Source of the DNA: Siniperca chuatsi
Lineage: Eukaryota > Chordata > Actinopteri > Centrarchiformes > Sinipercidae
Reading direction: 5' to 3'
Assembly (NCBI RefSeq): GCF_020085105.1
Contig: NC_058063.1
Coordinates: 13,049,651 to 13,113,650 of the forward strand
Length of the DNA stretch: 64,000 nucleotides
The translations under genes and the position numbers were made by a program. The notes under the pieces are model-generated. The model was not told the origin of the DNA. It saw nothing but the letters and a program-made list of their open reading frames with translations, and did no database searches. This document shows, piece after piece, positions 11,201-24,022 of the stretch. Each line of letters begins with the position of its first letter. Position 1 is the first letter of the stretch.

Positions 11201-12322
11201 TAAAGACTAATGGGCATCAACTGCTCCCCATCTCTGTGCAACATCACCTGCCAGTCTGAAGCGGCTAAGGCATAGGCCTAGAAGGGAGAAATTTGAGACT
11301 GTCACTTATTTGTTATTCCAGCTATATAGGAGACATCAACTTCAGTAATCTTCAACAGTACTCAGTTGGAACATACAGGATTTAGCGCAGCATTCCAGTC
11401 ATCTCTCTTCGACGTACATGGACAGGTGACTTCATTCCTCACAGACACCTGGAAAGAAATAATTAATCCCAAACCCTTCCATAAGGGAAATAATCCAAGA
11501 TGTACCCACACTTACTTCCATGTAGTTGACCTCACAGGTGATCTCTCTGGGAGACCAGGGGAGTGTGGGAGAACACGTCTTGTTCAAGGCATAGGTGACC
11601 TCCTTTCCTTCATGTGTCACAATCAGGTTGAAGTTGAATGTGAACACTTTGTCATCCTGAAAGACGCAGTAGAAAATGATGGGATGTTACATCTAGTCTG
11701 TACAGTAACTTATTTTGTGTATAGATATAATTTGTACACACTTTGTTGTTAGTGTGACAGCTGAAGTAAGAGGCTCGGAGCTCCACGTAGCCCAGTAGAG
11801 GGAGAACACTGACACTGTAGCCACACTCTGTTGCATACTGATTAGTAATGGGGTACACGCCTGTGTCGTCTGGAACATAGTCACATATTAGACCCAACAC
11901 CCGTTAAATGAGCTTCATTTTCAGGCCAAACATTAGTTTGGATTTCAGGGGTGCCAATTTGTTGAGGCTGTGCAGGGCTTACCGACAGCATCAAAGCGAG
12001 GTTCATTGCCAGTGAAGGGGAACTCAAAAGCTATCATGAAGAAGCCATCACGACACTCCATATGAAGAACTTCTGCATGAACAAACAATGTGTGTCAAAA
12101 TGGTTTACAATTTTTATTGTAGGCCTATAAGCAAAACACTTAAAATTTTACCATTGGGAATGTAGTCACATTTTGTAGTGTTGTCCCACACAGACAGGAG
12201 CAAGATCACACTGTAATAGAGAGGCATATATAAATCACAAGCGAGACAACTGCATCAATAGCAACTAACAATTTATAAATTACCCTTAAAGCACCTTACC
12301 AAAGAAAAAAACCAAAAGCCAT
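8250..12322 (-). CDS. ZPAX-like egg-coat glycoprotein, copy 2 (19 coding exons, 789 aa)
   Basis: Tandem paralogue of copy 1 with the same architecture. Exons, high to low: 12322-12300, 12210-12152, 12072-11983, 11869-11742, 11656-11516, 11448-11377, 11277-11107, 10981-10885, 10799-10585, 10412-10262, 10198-9990, 9877-9760, 9686-9481, 9356-9242, 9161-8989, about 8878-8785, 8700-8582, 8512-8375, 8299-8250. Signal peptide MAFGFFLCVILLLSVWD, Cys-rich N domain, four repeat-like units, ZP-N module, then a tail ending KVTLYFGL with no membrane segment. It keeps the intron at 10199-10261 that copy 1 lacks; the two flanking exons (151+209 nt) equal the single 360-nt exon of copy 1. The segment 8986-9750 is nearly identical to copy 1, introns included. 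TATAAAAG upstream and AATAAA downstream. The exon near 8785-8878 counted one base short of the frame-required length in my reading. Confidence 0.88.
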
Positions 12323-12463
12323 AGCCACTGATGTGTTGGCAGTGTCTAAAGCTAGCCTAGCTGCTAGCAAACTACACCTGCTAACCAACACAAGCTAAAG
12401 TGAACCACTTGCTTGGTATATCCTGGCCAAACTGGCACCATGTGGTGGTGTCTGCTACATCTA

Positions 12464-12471
12464 CTTTTATA
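12464..12471 (-). promoter_or_regulatory. TATA box of egg-coat copy 2
   Basis: TATAAAAG on the coding strand about 140 bases upstream of the ATG. An E-box-like CAGGTG (12505-12510) lies about 35 bases further upstream. Confidence 0.6.
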
Positions 12472-12872
12472 AATCCATTGCTTCACCGACCAACCAGAGG
12501 CACGCAGGTGTTACGGCCACATGTGTAGCTCATTAACAATCAAGCTGTATTAAATCAGTGGACCCTTTTCACAGCAGACAATTGACCTAACAGCAGGAAA
12601 AGCACTGGTGCAACAAATTACATTAACAATGGCTCCTTTTCATTGTGTAAAGCAGCATGTTTAGTACCAGGGCCCATGAACTAGGACACTAGGCAATGCC
12701 AGTGTTTATAAGTAGTCTTGAATGAATAATTTAACTAAATGACTGAATGACTTACATGTTTACAAAATGAAACAATATCTTTTGATTTAATTTCTCACAT
12801 CTTGTCAAGATAAACACTAAAGAGAAGATGCATAAAATGATTGACAACAAAATATGTAAAATAAAATAGTGT

Positions 12873-15800
12873 TCATTTATTTAATTTACAGGTCAAGTAT
12901 GCAGAAACCCACGTGCAGAGCATCAGTAGCAGCAGCATGGAGACGAGTGTAGATGTGATCCACACTGAAACTCGAGAAAAGAGGTTAAACATATTGTTAC
13001 TTACACCAACTTATGACAGTAAAATATATAAATTATCTTTGACATGATTCATCTCCATAATATGAGTCCCCCCCAGTTCAGTTTCAATACAAAGTAGATT
13101 TAGGTATTTGTGTAGAACATTTAGCAAAGTCTTAACAGTTATTTAAATACAGTTTAAATAAAGTTTCACTACCTAGATGAAGGTTTGCCATCCCTCCGAA
13201 TTCACCCTCCATCTTCTTTGACCTGATTGGAGTGGAAAACAACAAATCACACATTTACATAATTAACGTTAAATGTGTATGCGTTATCAGTCGCATTTCA
13301 ACTTATTTTAATAATAACAGAAGTCACAGTTTTACACACACACACACACACACGCACACACCTGTGTTTGCAGCTTTCCTGCGTGTGCGTTTGACTGGCT
13401 TGATGGGTGAAAGGTCCAGAGAGGCGTTCAAAGGGTGTTGGATAACAAAAGTACTACTACTATCATCATTTGCTGGGTAGCGACACTGAACTGTCAGCCT
13501 AAAACAGACAAGATTTATATCAATGCTATTATCCGGTTCAAAGACAGATTGAGTTCAATATGTACGTTTCTCACCTGTATGGAGAATCTCTGTGGATGAG
13601 AGGATCATCCAAAGGCAGAAAATCTTGATTGTAACTGATCTGGTTTTCATAAACAAGGAAATTTTCCTCAGTCTGAGGAAATATGAGGAGTTCAGAAAAG
13701 AGGCCAGAATGCATATTTTCTGTGTGAATTTGAAATAAATAAAGTATCTTACAGTTACAGTTGTCCCACAGGAGTCCAGGCTGAAGCTGAACAGGGCTCT
13801 GGCACTGTCTGTCTCCATGGGAACACAGCTGGGGTCCAATAGCGTGGTTCGGTTGGGGTGGGTGGGGGGTGGTGTGGGTGGTGTCGACTACTGCTACCAT
13901 CCTCCCTTCTGGCAAACATACTGTCAGAGAAACACTGAGAGTGTCAAGGTTATCATAAACTAAAACAAAAATTTTACTTTTTATGCTCCAGTTTGAGCTT
14001 GTTGTATGTAACCTAGTAGTTCTCCAACAGGAAAGGTGCATTTATGGACAAGACTGTCCTCCACTTTCAGAGACTCTGCACCCATAACAGACACTTCCAC
14101 TCCGGAGACAAGACCCCGCAAAGTCAGCTCCTGCGTGGGAAAAAAAGTTGGCAGAAGGGAGCAAACTAGCATTATCACACAGCGATATGATGGAGTGACA
14201 CTATCACTAGATCTTTTGATTGATGATAAGAAACAGGGGTTTGTTTTATCAAAGTGTCCATGACGTGTTAAAATTCTCTCTTTGCATTAAGACAGTTTTA
14301 AGAAACCAAGCCTGAGCAGTGTTTCTACTCCTTAATTTACTTTGAGAGTTAATTTACCAAATTGCACTCACAGATGGTTCAGTATGATGGAAATTAGGCA
14401 AAAGTTGAGTAAATGGAAAACCATATTAAGTTAAGTATCTGCTAACAGTCTTTCTGTGACAGTGAAAAATCACAGAACAAAAATGTTACATCACATCAGG
14501 TAAAGAAACTATGGTTGATCACCCCATAGTTCATCACAGGGCTGTAGGAGGGGATCTCCACAGTCAAGTAGTCCTCCTCCGCCTCCACCACGAACCCACC
14601 CATCTCCAGCAGGTCCGAGTCCAGCTTGTGGGCTCCGATGAAGAGCTCCCACTGGAGTTCGGCCTGGGCCCCGTGGTGCAGCAGCACCACCAGGCTGCTC
14701 TCTGTGCACTTCCCCTCCAGCTTGGGGGAACCTGGAGCTGCACCGGGATAGATAGGGAGTCATCAGGGGCACGTCTGTGACGCTGATATTCAGGTTTTAA
14801 GAGAAGAGTTTCACATTTGGGTGAGTTTGCATTGATTCTTAACAGCTATTAATGTATACTGCGTATTCTGCGTCACACAGCTGCACGTTGTAACCACAAT
14901 AATGTTGGTCACTTAGTAGCTCGGCCATTCATACCAATTATCCAAAAAAGTCATTATATTACCATTTTCTAAAGCATACTGTTTGTTATTAGATAAATTT
15001 CCCTCTCTTCCAAGTGTGAAAAAAACTTGGCAGCACTAGCTGACTTATTGGAAGAGTCTTGTTCATTTAAACAACGTGTTTAGGCACAAGGCCCTCATCG
15101 GTGCATTTTACAACCTATATATATTCTACAAGGAGGCTGAATCTTTTTCAGTTGTCTAATGAGACGTAGACACATATAGAAGATGGCCAGCCCAGACGCT
15201 GCACCTCTAACACATCAACAGCAAAAATCATCACACAGTCAAAAGGACAAAATCAAAAACCTGGGTGAAAATTAAAAACTGCTGATACAGTTTAAAAGAA
15301 AAATAACTAGAACACTCTGTCATGCTAAAAAACTTTATTCATTTCCCTCAGTAAACCAGACTTTAAACATGCTTGGGAAATCAGTCTGAACATTTATTCT
15401 TACACGAATACACGTCATGCCATCACTTGAACACACCAACCAGGAAGACTTTTCAAAACAAACTTTAAAATATTTTCAGCTGCAGTATCAAGTAATAGCA
15501 ACAAGAATCTCTGAAATGTATGATTTTCATATCATAATTGAAAAGAAAAAAATACAGACACCATCAGCTGCCTGAAAGGTATGAAATCAATCCAAAAACA
15601 TACATAGTATTATTATACCGTTCATAATTATCAATCTATCAACCTCTAAATCCACTTTGGTACTTACACATATTTTAGCTTTTATACTTATATCCACTTT
15701 GTACTTAATTTATCTTACCTGTAATATAGTGTATTATATTTTGATTTGCTAGAACTTCTCTTCCTGTGTGCACTGACGTGATAGTGAGCAGCTGTAACAA

Positions 15801-18800
15801 AAGAGTTTCCCCTCGGGGATCAATAAAGTATTTCTGATTCTGATTCTGATTAGAAAATGTTAGGCAGTAATATAAACAATACATTTTCTAGATATGGGCG
15901 TAAAACATGCAAACCATCACTATATTTATTTAAACTGCACCAACTGGTCTAAATCAATGGTGATAAGAAACTCAAAATACTCACGTGCGTATTCAACACT
16001 ATGCTCTACAGTTGCTTGATGGTAAAACACCGCTCCATTGGGTAAGATGTTAAGAATAAAGGTGAAAGAGAGGCTGTACGTCTTATTGCCACCACCTATA
16101 TACTGGGATTAGACAGCAGGTTGTTTCAGATGTCTCTGAATTTCTACACATAATAAAACTGCTCAATCAATCTCACCTCTGGGATTATTTTTGGGTGCGA
16201 CAACGGGAAACAAAGATGGTAGGAGTGGCTCCCATTGGAGTGGGAGAGCCTGGACACACTGAGGTCTGTGTCACTCGGTGTTCGGTGGCTCTGAGTCCAG
16301 GTTAAAAGGTCGCCACCACCATCGACTGTCACCTTCTGGAGGGAAACATCAGGTGCAAAGACGCCTAAAGTGACGTTAAACAATCCCTCAGATGGGACTG
16401 TGTCTGCGGAGAGAGAGATCAGTGATGGCAGTATATTCAACGCACTGGAAACCTAAAGGCTCCAGTTCAACATCTTTTTGTGTGTAACTTTGAAAGTATT
16501 CTACATCAATATCAAAAAGAGCATTTGTCAGACATTGATATATGTTATGCAACACCAAAGTCACATTTGAAATAATGACATTTTCTGTCCAGTGCAATGA
16601 AATGTGTTCCACTAGTATGCTTTACATCAGACAGAACTCTTTTCAAAAAGTATAAAATAAACTTTCAGTAACTAAATTTTGTATTTTTTTAATGACATTT
16701 TGCTTGAAAGCAGAATCTTGTAACATGATACACAATATGTTCACATTATTATGGTACCACAACAGAAGGGGAAAGTGCAGCTTTAAGTCAATATTTATGC
16801 ACATCCTACCTTCTGTTAAACGATACCAAGCCCTACTGCACAATCTTTTGTTCTTTTTATCTATTAAACATGTATAAAGAAATAAATTAACATGGCATAA
16901 GAAAGCCTTACGTTTGGTGATGACTGGGATTTGTGGGATGAGAGGCGTCTTAAGGAGCCTGAAGGAGCGATGCTGTGTGAGAGGCCAGCGCTCGTCCTCC
17001 CACTGACTCATGAAGAACAGATCCACTGACATGGACTGGCTGTACTGTCCCCTCACAACACCACTCTGGAAGAATCACAGCCGACCCACATCAGTCACGC
17101 AGAAAATGTATTTTTAATAACAGTTTTTTTTGCAGCTGTACTATTGATTTCTATTTCTTTCTTTCTATATTTTAAATTGTATTATACGTAAGTAGAGTGG
17201 TTGCAACAAATGTACGCATGTCATTCATCCATAAACAAGTTCCTGTCTGGGTCCAAGGTGCATAAAAAAGAATAATACAGACAAAACATTCAAATAACAG
17301 TTAAACAGTTAAAATCCATTCGGAGTAAATTCATGTATCCTATAGCAGTGCATCCCAACCTTTTTGGCTTGTGACCCCTTAAAAAGAAGCATTGTCTACT
17401 TGGGACCCCACAACACGGGTTTAGGCCGTACTGTGGACTTGAGTTTTGAGCGGTTCGACCAGGCATTAACTTTTTCTTGTCAGGCTGTTTCATTTTAAGT
17501 ATTTGTTGAGGTCTGAAGAGGTAAAAATATCGAATATTTCACTTTGTATACCTTAATGTGTCCACCATGTGCTCCTAAAGGAATCCTGACCTCCACTCTC
17601 CCCTCCTGCAGGCCGATCTTGAATCCCCTCTCTTTATTTTCAGACTCACTCAGAGCCCGGCCGTTCACTCCGATCCTCATGCCTCGGTCCCTGAACTGAC
17701 CGTGGACTAACGGAGACAGAATATAAGGGACAGTCCACAGCAGGTCAGACCCTTGTGCTGTTGCCTCATCTGGGGGTGAGAAAGGGGAGAGCAACGAGAT
17801 ACTTCACTCCGGTATTTCACAGTTGCAAAATAATGTAATACTGATAAACCGTACTAACTCAGAGCACAGGCAACAGTGGTGTCAACAGCCAGGAAGTTGC
17901 TCTGGAGCCGGTACAGGATGGTTGCTCTGACAATCTCTAAATCCACTCCGCTCTCCTGGGAAAAACAGAAACACCCACACACAGATCCACTAAATAATTG
18001 ACTGACGCAGGCCTAATCCCCAGTTAACAATATCGTCTCTGTGTACCTTGACAAAGTATGAGAGAGGGGAGGAGTAGGGACAGCGGAGGGTGAGGCGTGA
18101 GCCACGCAGTGAGATGTGGTAGCCCAGAGCAGCAGCCTCCATCAGGGTCAAGACCCTCGCTTCCTCTGTGGGGTGGTCGTCTCTGTGGAACTTCACAGCC
18201 ATGTCTGCCTCATCAGCTCCCTGCTCAGTGACAAATAGGTGTCTACTCAACGCTTCTTATCTCAAGAATACTGTATTATGATTATGACAATACATGCAAA
18301 GTCATTAAGACAAACAAATTTCTGGGCATTACTAACCTTCTTCTCATTTTTGGACGTAATGGGGAGGATAGGCTGCAGGATGGACACCTAGAGAGGAAGA
18401 GACAAGGTTTGATATACCTTCACAAAATTGCCCAAATCTTCTATCAGCCCCAGCACGTGTTCGGGTACAGTTCACCTTCAAATTAAGGTAAAATTTCTCC
18501 AGTGCACCAAATGTTTTCGGCTTCATTAGGATGGTGTTTGACTTACAGATCACCATAGATACAAAAGTATACAAAACAACATTACAATCATTTTTTAAAA
18601 ATATTGTTTACCGAATACAATGTTGCATCAATGGGTAGAAAGGATGAATCTCCATCTGTTCAATACAAAGCAGTTCTTTCAGCCTCATCTTTCATCTCTT
18701 TTTTTTTTTTTTTTTTTTACACAGTATGTACTCACATCGCTTCCATCTCTTAATCTTTATGGATACGTCCTAACTAATCTTAACACATCCATCCTTTAAA

Positions 18801-20451
18801 TACATTTCTTATTCAGATCGAGAGAAAATATAATCCACTGGCTTTAATTGTGATGGACTTGCACTGAAGCTTACACTGGTGTGCGTTCTCAAGGGGAAAA
18901 AAAGGGAAAAGTTAATATAGTTGATGCAATTATGGAGGTAAGTAACTCACCTCCATATAGTTTTCCTCACAGACGATCTCTCTGGTGCTCCACTGCCCCC
19001 GGGGTGAGCAGTGGAGCTGGAAGGGATAAGCCGCCACCTTCCCATCCCCCTGCAGGTTAACAAACCAAAGACGCAGGTGATAGTCTGCACCTCTCTGCAG
19101 GGGAGAGAGACAGTAGTGATGTGTTGTTAAGAATGCAATCCTGCAACATACCAAAGCATCAAAATTGTAGACAAAAATCTACCTTGCTGTGGACGTGACA
19201 GGCCAGGAAGGAGGCACGAAACACCAGGTCTCCGACATCATTGATTAGGGTAGCGTAACCACAAAGTGTGGCCTCCTGATCAGACAAGAGGTGGACTCCA
19301 TACTGGTCTGGTGGTTTACAGCAAAAGTTCATCAAAAGGTACATCTTGGATACCATTTCCATCTACTAAGAACTTCTCTGGTGCACATTTTCTCAAGGAA
19401 GATAAAGAAACATACCTTCAAAGTCAAAACGGATCATCAGGCCAAGGAAGCTGGACTTGACAGAAAGCCAAAAGTGACGCTCAAGGCATTTGATCTGAAA
19501 TGTTCCTGGAAATATTAAGAATGGCGTCAATTCACAACCAATTACAAAACAAATGTATTATGTAAAAGGTTCATTGAATTTGAAAACGCATTAAACTGAG
19601 ATGAGATAATTCAGATGTTAGAGCGTACCCTGAGCCTTCGTCATTACAATGAAAAATACATGCAGTAGGACTGGGCAAACATTTATCATAATTATATGAA
19701 AATTATTTGCAAATTCTAATAAAAAACTAACTAAATTAGTTAATATTTTTCTCTTTTACATCTGTGAATACACTGGTTGGATGTTAATGCATAGCAGTGG
19801 GACACAATCCATTGCTTTGAACATAAATTTGATTACTTTATGTGTGATTTTGAGTAAATTTGCCATATTGTATAGCTGTATTTGATATTCTAAAAATATT
19901 ATTAGTAATATTGTCTTAATTTCAGCCATATCACCATACCCTATACATGTATATTATGGTAAAAAGAACATTTTGTGAGGAACTTCTGTTCTTATTTGAT
20001 AATGTAATGTTAATAAAATAACAGTAGCAAACAGCATTGCTGTATCTCATTCCACCTTGTCAAACTGTATTCATACTGTATTGTGTTTCCTCTGTGAGAG
20101 GATATTTAATAGTCCTGAAATATAAAACTCTGAACATGGAAAGGTGACACATTATATTTAAAGGATTAGCATGGCTGAAGTAATCTCCACTCCTTGCCTG
20201 GAGCCCCCTGAGTCCACTGGTCCTCACTCATTCCTGGGTAATGTTATGAAACAGGTGTTTTAGCTTTATGGTACCATTAAACTGGTCTTACCTGTCGGCA
20301 CTGGACTGGTAACACAGAGAGGGAACCCGAAGAGCAACAGCACACTGAAAGGAACACACATCATAAGTCTTTGCATGAGGCAACACTTAAACCACGCTTT
20401 TACCTTTCACTCTGAAACTCACCCACACAAAATATGGACAAATATTTTCAT
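12873..20451 (-). CDS. Divergent ZPAX-like egg-coat glycoprotein, copy 3, membrane-anchored form (about 783 aa, one apparent frameshift)
   Basis: Same exon plan as copies 1 and 2 but older. Exons, high to low: 20451-20423, 20344-20292, 19505-19416, 19307-19183, 19094-18951, 18387-18337, 18220-18047, 17955-17859, 17769-17552, 17065-16912, 16403-16177, 16102-15985, 14737-14523, 14130-14013, 13920-13753, 13672-13575, 13498-about 13360, 13215-13173, 12964-12873. Signal peptide [18 protein letters not shown] domain ends with CEENYMEV. The ZP-N module has its Cys (VCLPEG, DPSCVP, DSCGTT, QCRYP). After it comes a basic KRTRRK site that fits furin-type cleavage, then a hydrophobic anchor ([16 protein letters not shown]) and stop. 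The ZP-N exon is one base too long: the frame breaks at a C6 run (13864-13869, G6 on the plus strand) before [18 protein letters not shown]. The donor of the 13360 exon (a gtgtgt run) is ambiguous. Possibly zpax1, not proven. Confidence 0.82.
13334..13361. repeat. (CA)n microsatellite at a splice donor
   Basis: CA dinucleotide run (with one CG) immediately abutting the donor of the third-last exon of egg-coat copy 3, so several GT donors two bases apart exist on the coding strand. Confidence 0.85.
15790..15852 (+). repeat. LINE 3' tail fragment
   Basis: Contains cccctcggggatcaataaag followed by a short ttctga/ttctgatt run. This is the 3' end structure common to L2/Rex-type fish LINEs. Only the tail is present, inside a large intron of egg-coat copy 3 (14738-15984). 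Confidence 0.6.
17345..17465. repeat. hAT-like non-autonomous repeat fragment
   Basis: Holds the words cagtgcatcccaaccttttt and cttgtgacccctt, resembling the end of common vertebrate/fish hAT MITEs. It lies in an intron of egg-coat copy 3. No clear second terminal repeat is seen. Confidence 0.5.
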
Positions 20452-20874
20452 TTTTTCGAGAGCTAAATGTAGACTCAGTTGATGTATCTCGATTTGAAAG
20501 CTGTCAGTCGTGTTTACCTCCGGAAAAGTCGCCATTTTGACTGACTCACCTGTTAATTGAGAAGCTAATTAGCACAGACTTCTTTAAAGGATAACTTCTA
20601 CGTTTTCTTGGCCTTCATCTTTATAAACACAGGTAGCTAGATAGCACAGATAGCTTATAAGTCACTTCAAAGTAAATTAGCAAAATCTCATACGGATGTC
20701 TCATGAGGCCTTTATGTAAACTGTTGCGTTTGAGGCTTTGAATAAAAATGCGATCTTACAGTGACACCCAGTGGACAGAGCGTGTTTTGTCACTGATGTA
20801 AATACACTGTGAACAGTACATCATGCATACAGTAGGCAGAGGAGGAGGGGTTGGTCAGATATTCTTGAGTTTAC

Positions 20875-21410
20875 AGTCAGTGGTGGAATGTAACTAAGTA
20901 CATTTACTCCAGTACAACTTGATGTACTTGTACTTTACTTGAGTATTTCCATTTTGTACTTTCTACTTCTACTTTACTACATGTTGGAGGGAAATACTGT
21001 ATTTGTATATTTACTGTACTACATACTTATTTGATCACTTTAGTTACTAGTTACTTTGCAGATTATTACAATACAAAATATTATCAACAAATAAAATATG
21101 ATATATTACAGATTAAGCTACCCAGCAGTATATAAAGTAATTAAAATGGGCTCCACCTTTACTAGCTGCAACATTAAAGTGATGAACACAGTATCAATAA
21201 TTATAAAATATAAGAATATAATATACATTATTCTGAAATTGGCCATTCTGCATAATGAGACCTTTTACTTAAAGTATATTTGGATGCTAATAGTTTTGTA
21301 CTTTTACTTAAGTAAGATTTTAAATGCATGACTTTTATTTATAACAGTATTTTTTACACTGTAGTATTGCTTCTTTTATTTAAGTAAAAGATCTGAATAC
21401 TGCAGACAGT
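20875..21410 (+). mobile_element. Non-autonomous hAT-like MITE (ACTTGAGTA-rich family)
   Basis: Begins cagtggtggaatgtaactaa and continues with the repeated tacttgtactttacttgagta theme typical of a very common fish non-autonomous DNA element. The 3' end is degraded (ctgaatactg). A related piece in the opposite orientation lies at about 45041-45340. Confidence 0.65.
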
Positions 21411-22876
21411 GTGACTATTTCCAGGAACTAGAATTTATTTTTTGGTTGATTTTTAATGGTCAGGTGAATGTGTTGTTGGTTTGGAGTGGTTAAAAATACA
21501 AGACTTACAGGGTTTGGTTTTGTTGTTGCTTCTTAACAGCCCAACCATTTCTCTATTTTTACCATACAAAATATATACACACACACACATATATATATAT
21601 ACATTTAGAATAAAAAGAATCTGAAAATATTTTTTAAAATAAATTGAATTAAAAGGCTTTACGCAGGGGGGTACTAAACATACTGTACCTACATCAGTGT
21701 TTCCTTTTTCTCTTTTGAGGTCAACAGTGTACATTAAAATCTTAACTTTAACTTTAACATAAAAACAAACTTCTCCAGCATCTGTGGCTGATTCTCCACT
21801 AACGGATCAATGCATTTACTGCTTCCAGATCATTCATCCAATCTTATTGTGTGTGCCTCATTTATACATACTGTATATATTCTGTACATATACAGTGTAT
21901 TCCTCTCTAACTTCCTTAACTCCCTTCAAAAAATGATTGATCCAGCAGACCAGATAAACATGTGTTCTGTATGTCGATACATCAGCGCAGCTCAGTTTTT
22001 CAATCTCACAAACACCCAAACAAACTGGCTGCACAACAGTCCATGAGGACCTCTTTTTTTCCTAATAGATTTTTATTGAGCAGCTTTCTTCACATGCGGA
22101 TAACATTGACTCAGTTGTTGCAGTTTAACCGTTATTAAGCCAAGGGGTGTGAATACAATGCATCCATTATCATTTTATGAGTAAGTGAAAATCATATGAC
22201 CATTGCTGAACACAAGACAAACAGAAAAAAAAGGCAACGAAGAGCCAAGATAATCTCACTTTGTCACCTAATTCGACCCAAACTCTCTGTCGATCTTTCA
22301 GTATTTGTATGAAACTGTGAAGTGTATTGCAAACATGTTGAATGTAAAATGTATTCTGATTTTGGTAACCCTTTACAATACTGCACGGTACTTAATTAGG
22401 GGTTGACAAATTCTATCAAATTGAGAGAGCTTGTCTTCTAGAACAAAGTGCAGTGTCGGTTAATATGACTTGGCAGAGAAATGTGTGCCTTTAGTCTGTT
22501 CAGATGGGAATACAAATGTTTTACTCACCAGCTTGAAATATAGAATGAAATACTGAAATTAACAACAGCATAAAGAATCCTATGCAAATCAGCAAGGGGA
22601 CTTAATTAATTAATTAACTGTGGGTGAAGATGTTTAATTAACTCTGAAGTGCTGACACTATTTGATATTATGCAGCAGCAGGTGTGGAAGCAGTGGAGGT
22701 GTGAGTTGTGTGATCATTACACTGTTGGACCCCTCTCCTTTGTCCAGGGCAACACAGCTGGACGCCTGCGGCCACGACATCCTCGCTACTCGGAAAATGT
22801 TACTTAAAGTCAAGTCATGTTGTGATTATACACTGAGGCCGACTTATTGGTGAGAGTCCTGTGGTGGAATAAAGGT

Positions 22877-23122
22877 CAGTGGTTCTCAAACTGAGGACGC
22901 AGGACTGGAGAGACATCACTTGGGGCAATTCATCAGACTTCGAGCAGCTCCGTGTGGAGCCACAAACGGCTTCATACAACTATTTCCACATGTGCAGTAG
23001 TACTCCCCAAGACCTGTAAACAGCCTTTGGTGGGTAAAATCCCATCCCATGAAGTTTCGCGACCCCTCCAATTGATCTTGTGACCTCCTGGGTGAGCCTG
23101 AACCTCAGTTTGATAACCACTG
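22877..23122. mobile_element. hAT-type MITE with 20-bp terminal inverted repeats and nested repeat
   Basis: The left end cagtggttctcaaactgagg (22877-22896) and right end cctcagtttgataaccactg (23103-23122) are inverted repeats with one mismatch. The interior about 22930-23050 is a different repeat (words agtactccccaagacctgt, gtttacaggtc on the other strand), suggesting insertion of one repeat in another. I do not see a clean target duplication. Confidence 0.7.
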
Positions 23123-23982
23123 AACTAAGTTAACTGGGTGGCTTGGTGGAGCCTGTGACCTTTCCGCTCTTTTGACATCACGTTTTGAAGTCGTCATTCT
23201 ATAAATATTTGCCAAATATCCTTTTCAGACAAGATTAAAGGTGATAATACTTGGAAAACCTTCGCTTCTTCACCAAACACTGCAACTATGTCCTCATTTA
23301 TGCCTGGACAAAACACCTACATCAAGCGGTTTGTTTGCAGTCTGACATTTGGATGTTCTCCGTATCCATTTACCACTGACTCAAAGTGACAGCATATAGT
23401 GTGGTGGCGTGTCGGACTGGTTAGCAGTGTCCAAGCCGCCTCATTAACATTTGAGTCACTTTGTGTCAGTAACAACACTGCGCAGCATGAAGGCCTCATG
23501 TTGAGTTCAGGACACCTACAGTACAAAGCTGGTGTAGCGAATCATAACTGACAGAAGTAAAGTCACGTTACCATTAACTTTGACTTTACTGTTGTGTTTT
23601 GCACCTAATGTTTCACATTTAAAGTTATGAGTACTAATCAACCCAAAAGTCCAATTTTGGAGGTTATGCTGGACCTGTTATAGGAGCAGTTTTGTCCATG
23701 TCGTCATGGTGATGATGACCTTATTCTGTCCAGTGACACTTGTGTTCACAACCTCCACAAAACACCTCCTCGTTCCCTCGCCGCCATTCTTCCCCACCAA
23801 TCACATCCCTTTGTTGGCTTGAGGATGAGGAGGATTTGAAGATGAAGAGGCCTATTTATCAGCTCAACACGTCCTACTCAAACAGTGACAACATTCAGCT
23901 CCTCCGCCATCCCACTTTCTGATTGGTTTGTTATATTTTGGACTTTGGCAGCATTGCACATCATCGGTGTTGACAAAGACAA

Positions 23983-23989
23983 TATAAGA
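23983..23989 (+). promoter_or_regulatory. TATA box of somatostatin gene
   Basis: TATAAGA about 34 bases upstream of the ATG. If used, the 5' UTR is very short; an upstream non-coding exon cannot be excluded. Confidence 0.5.
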
Positions 23990-24022
23990 GTTGGATTCCT
24001 CTGTTTGCAGTTTGAGGTGGAG

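Larger units (their letters stand above)
20452..24022. other. Intergenic spacer between egg-coat cluster and somatostatin gene
   Basis: No convincing gene on either strand. It holds a stay-ACTT-rich MITE-like repeat (20875-21410), a short (AC)/(AT) run near 21578-21600, and a hAT-type MITE with a second repeat inside (22877-23122). The last 200 bases hold the somatostatin promoter. Confidence 0.6.

Noticed and set aside
13571-14041. 156-codon open frame on the minus strand
   Set aside because: It runs across an intron and follows the wrong frame after the C-rich run in egg-coat copy 3; only short parts coincide with real exons.
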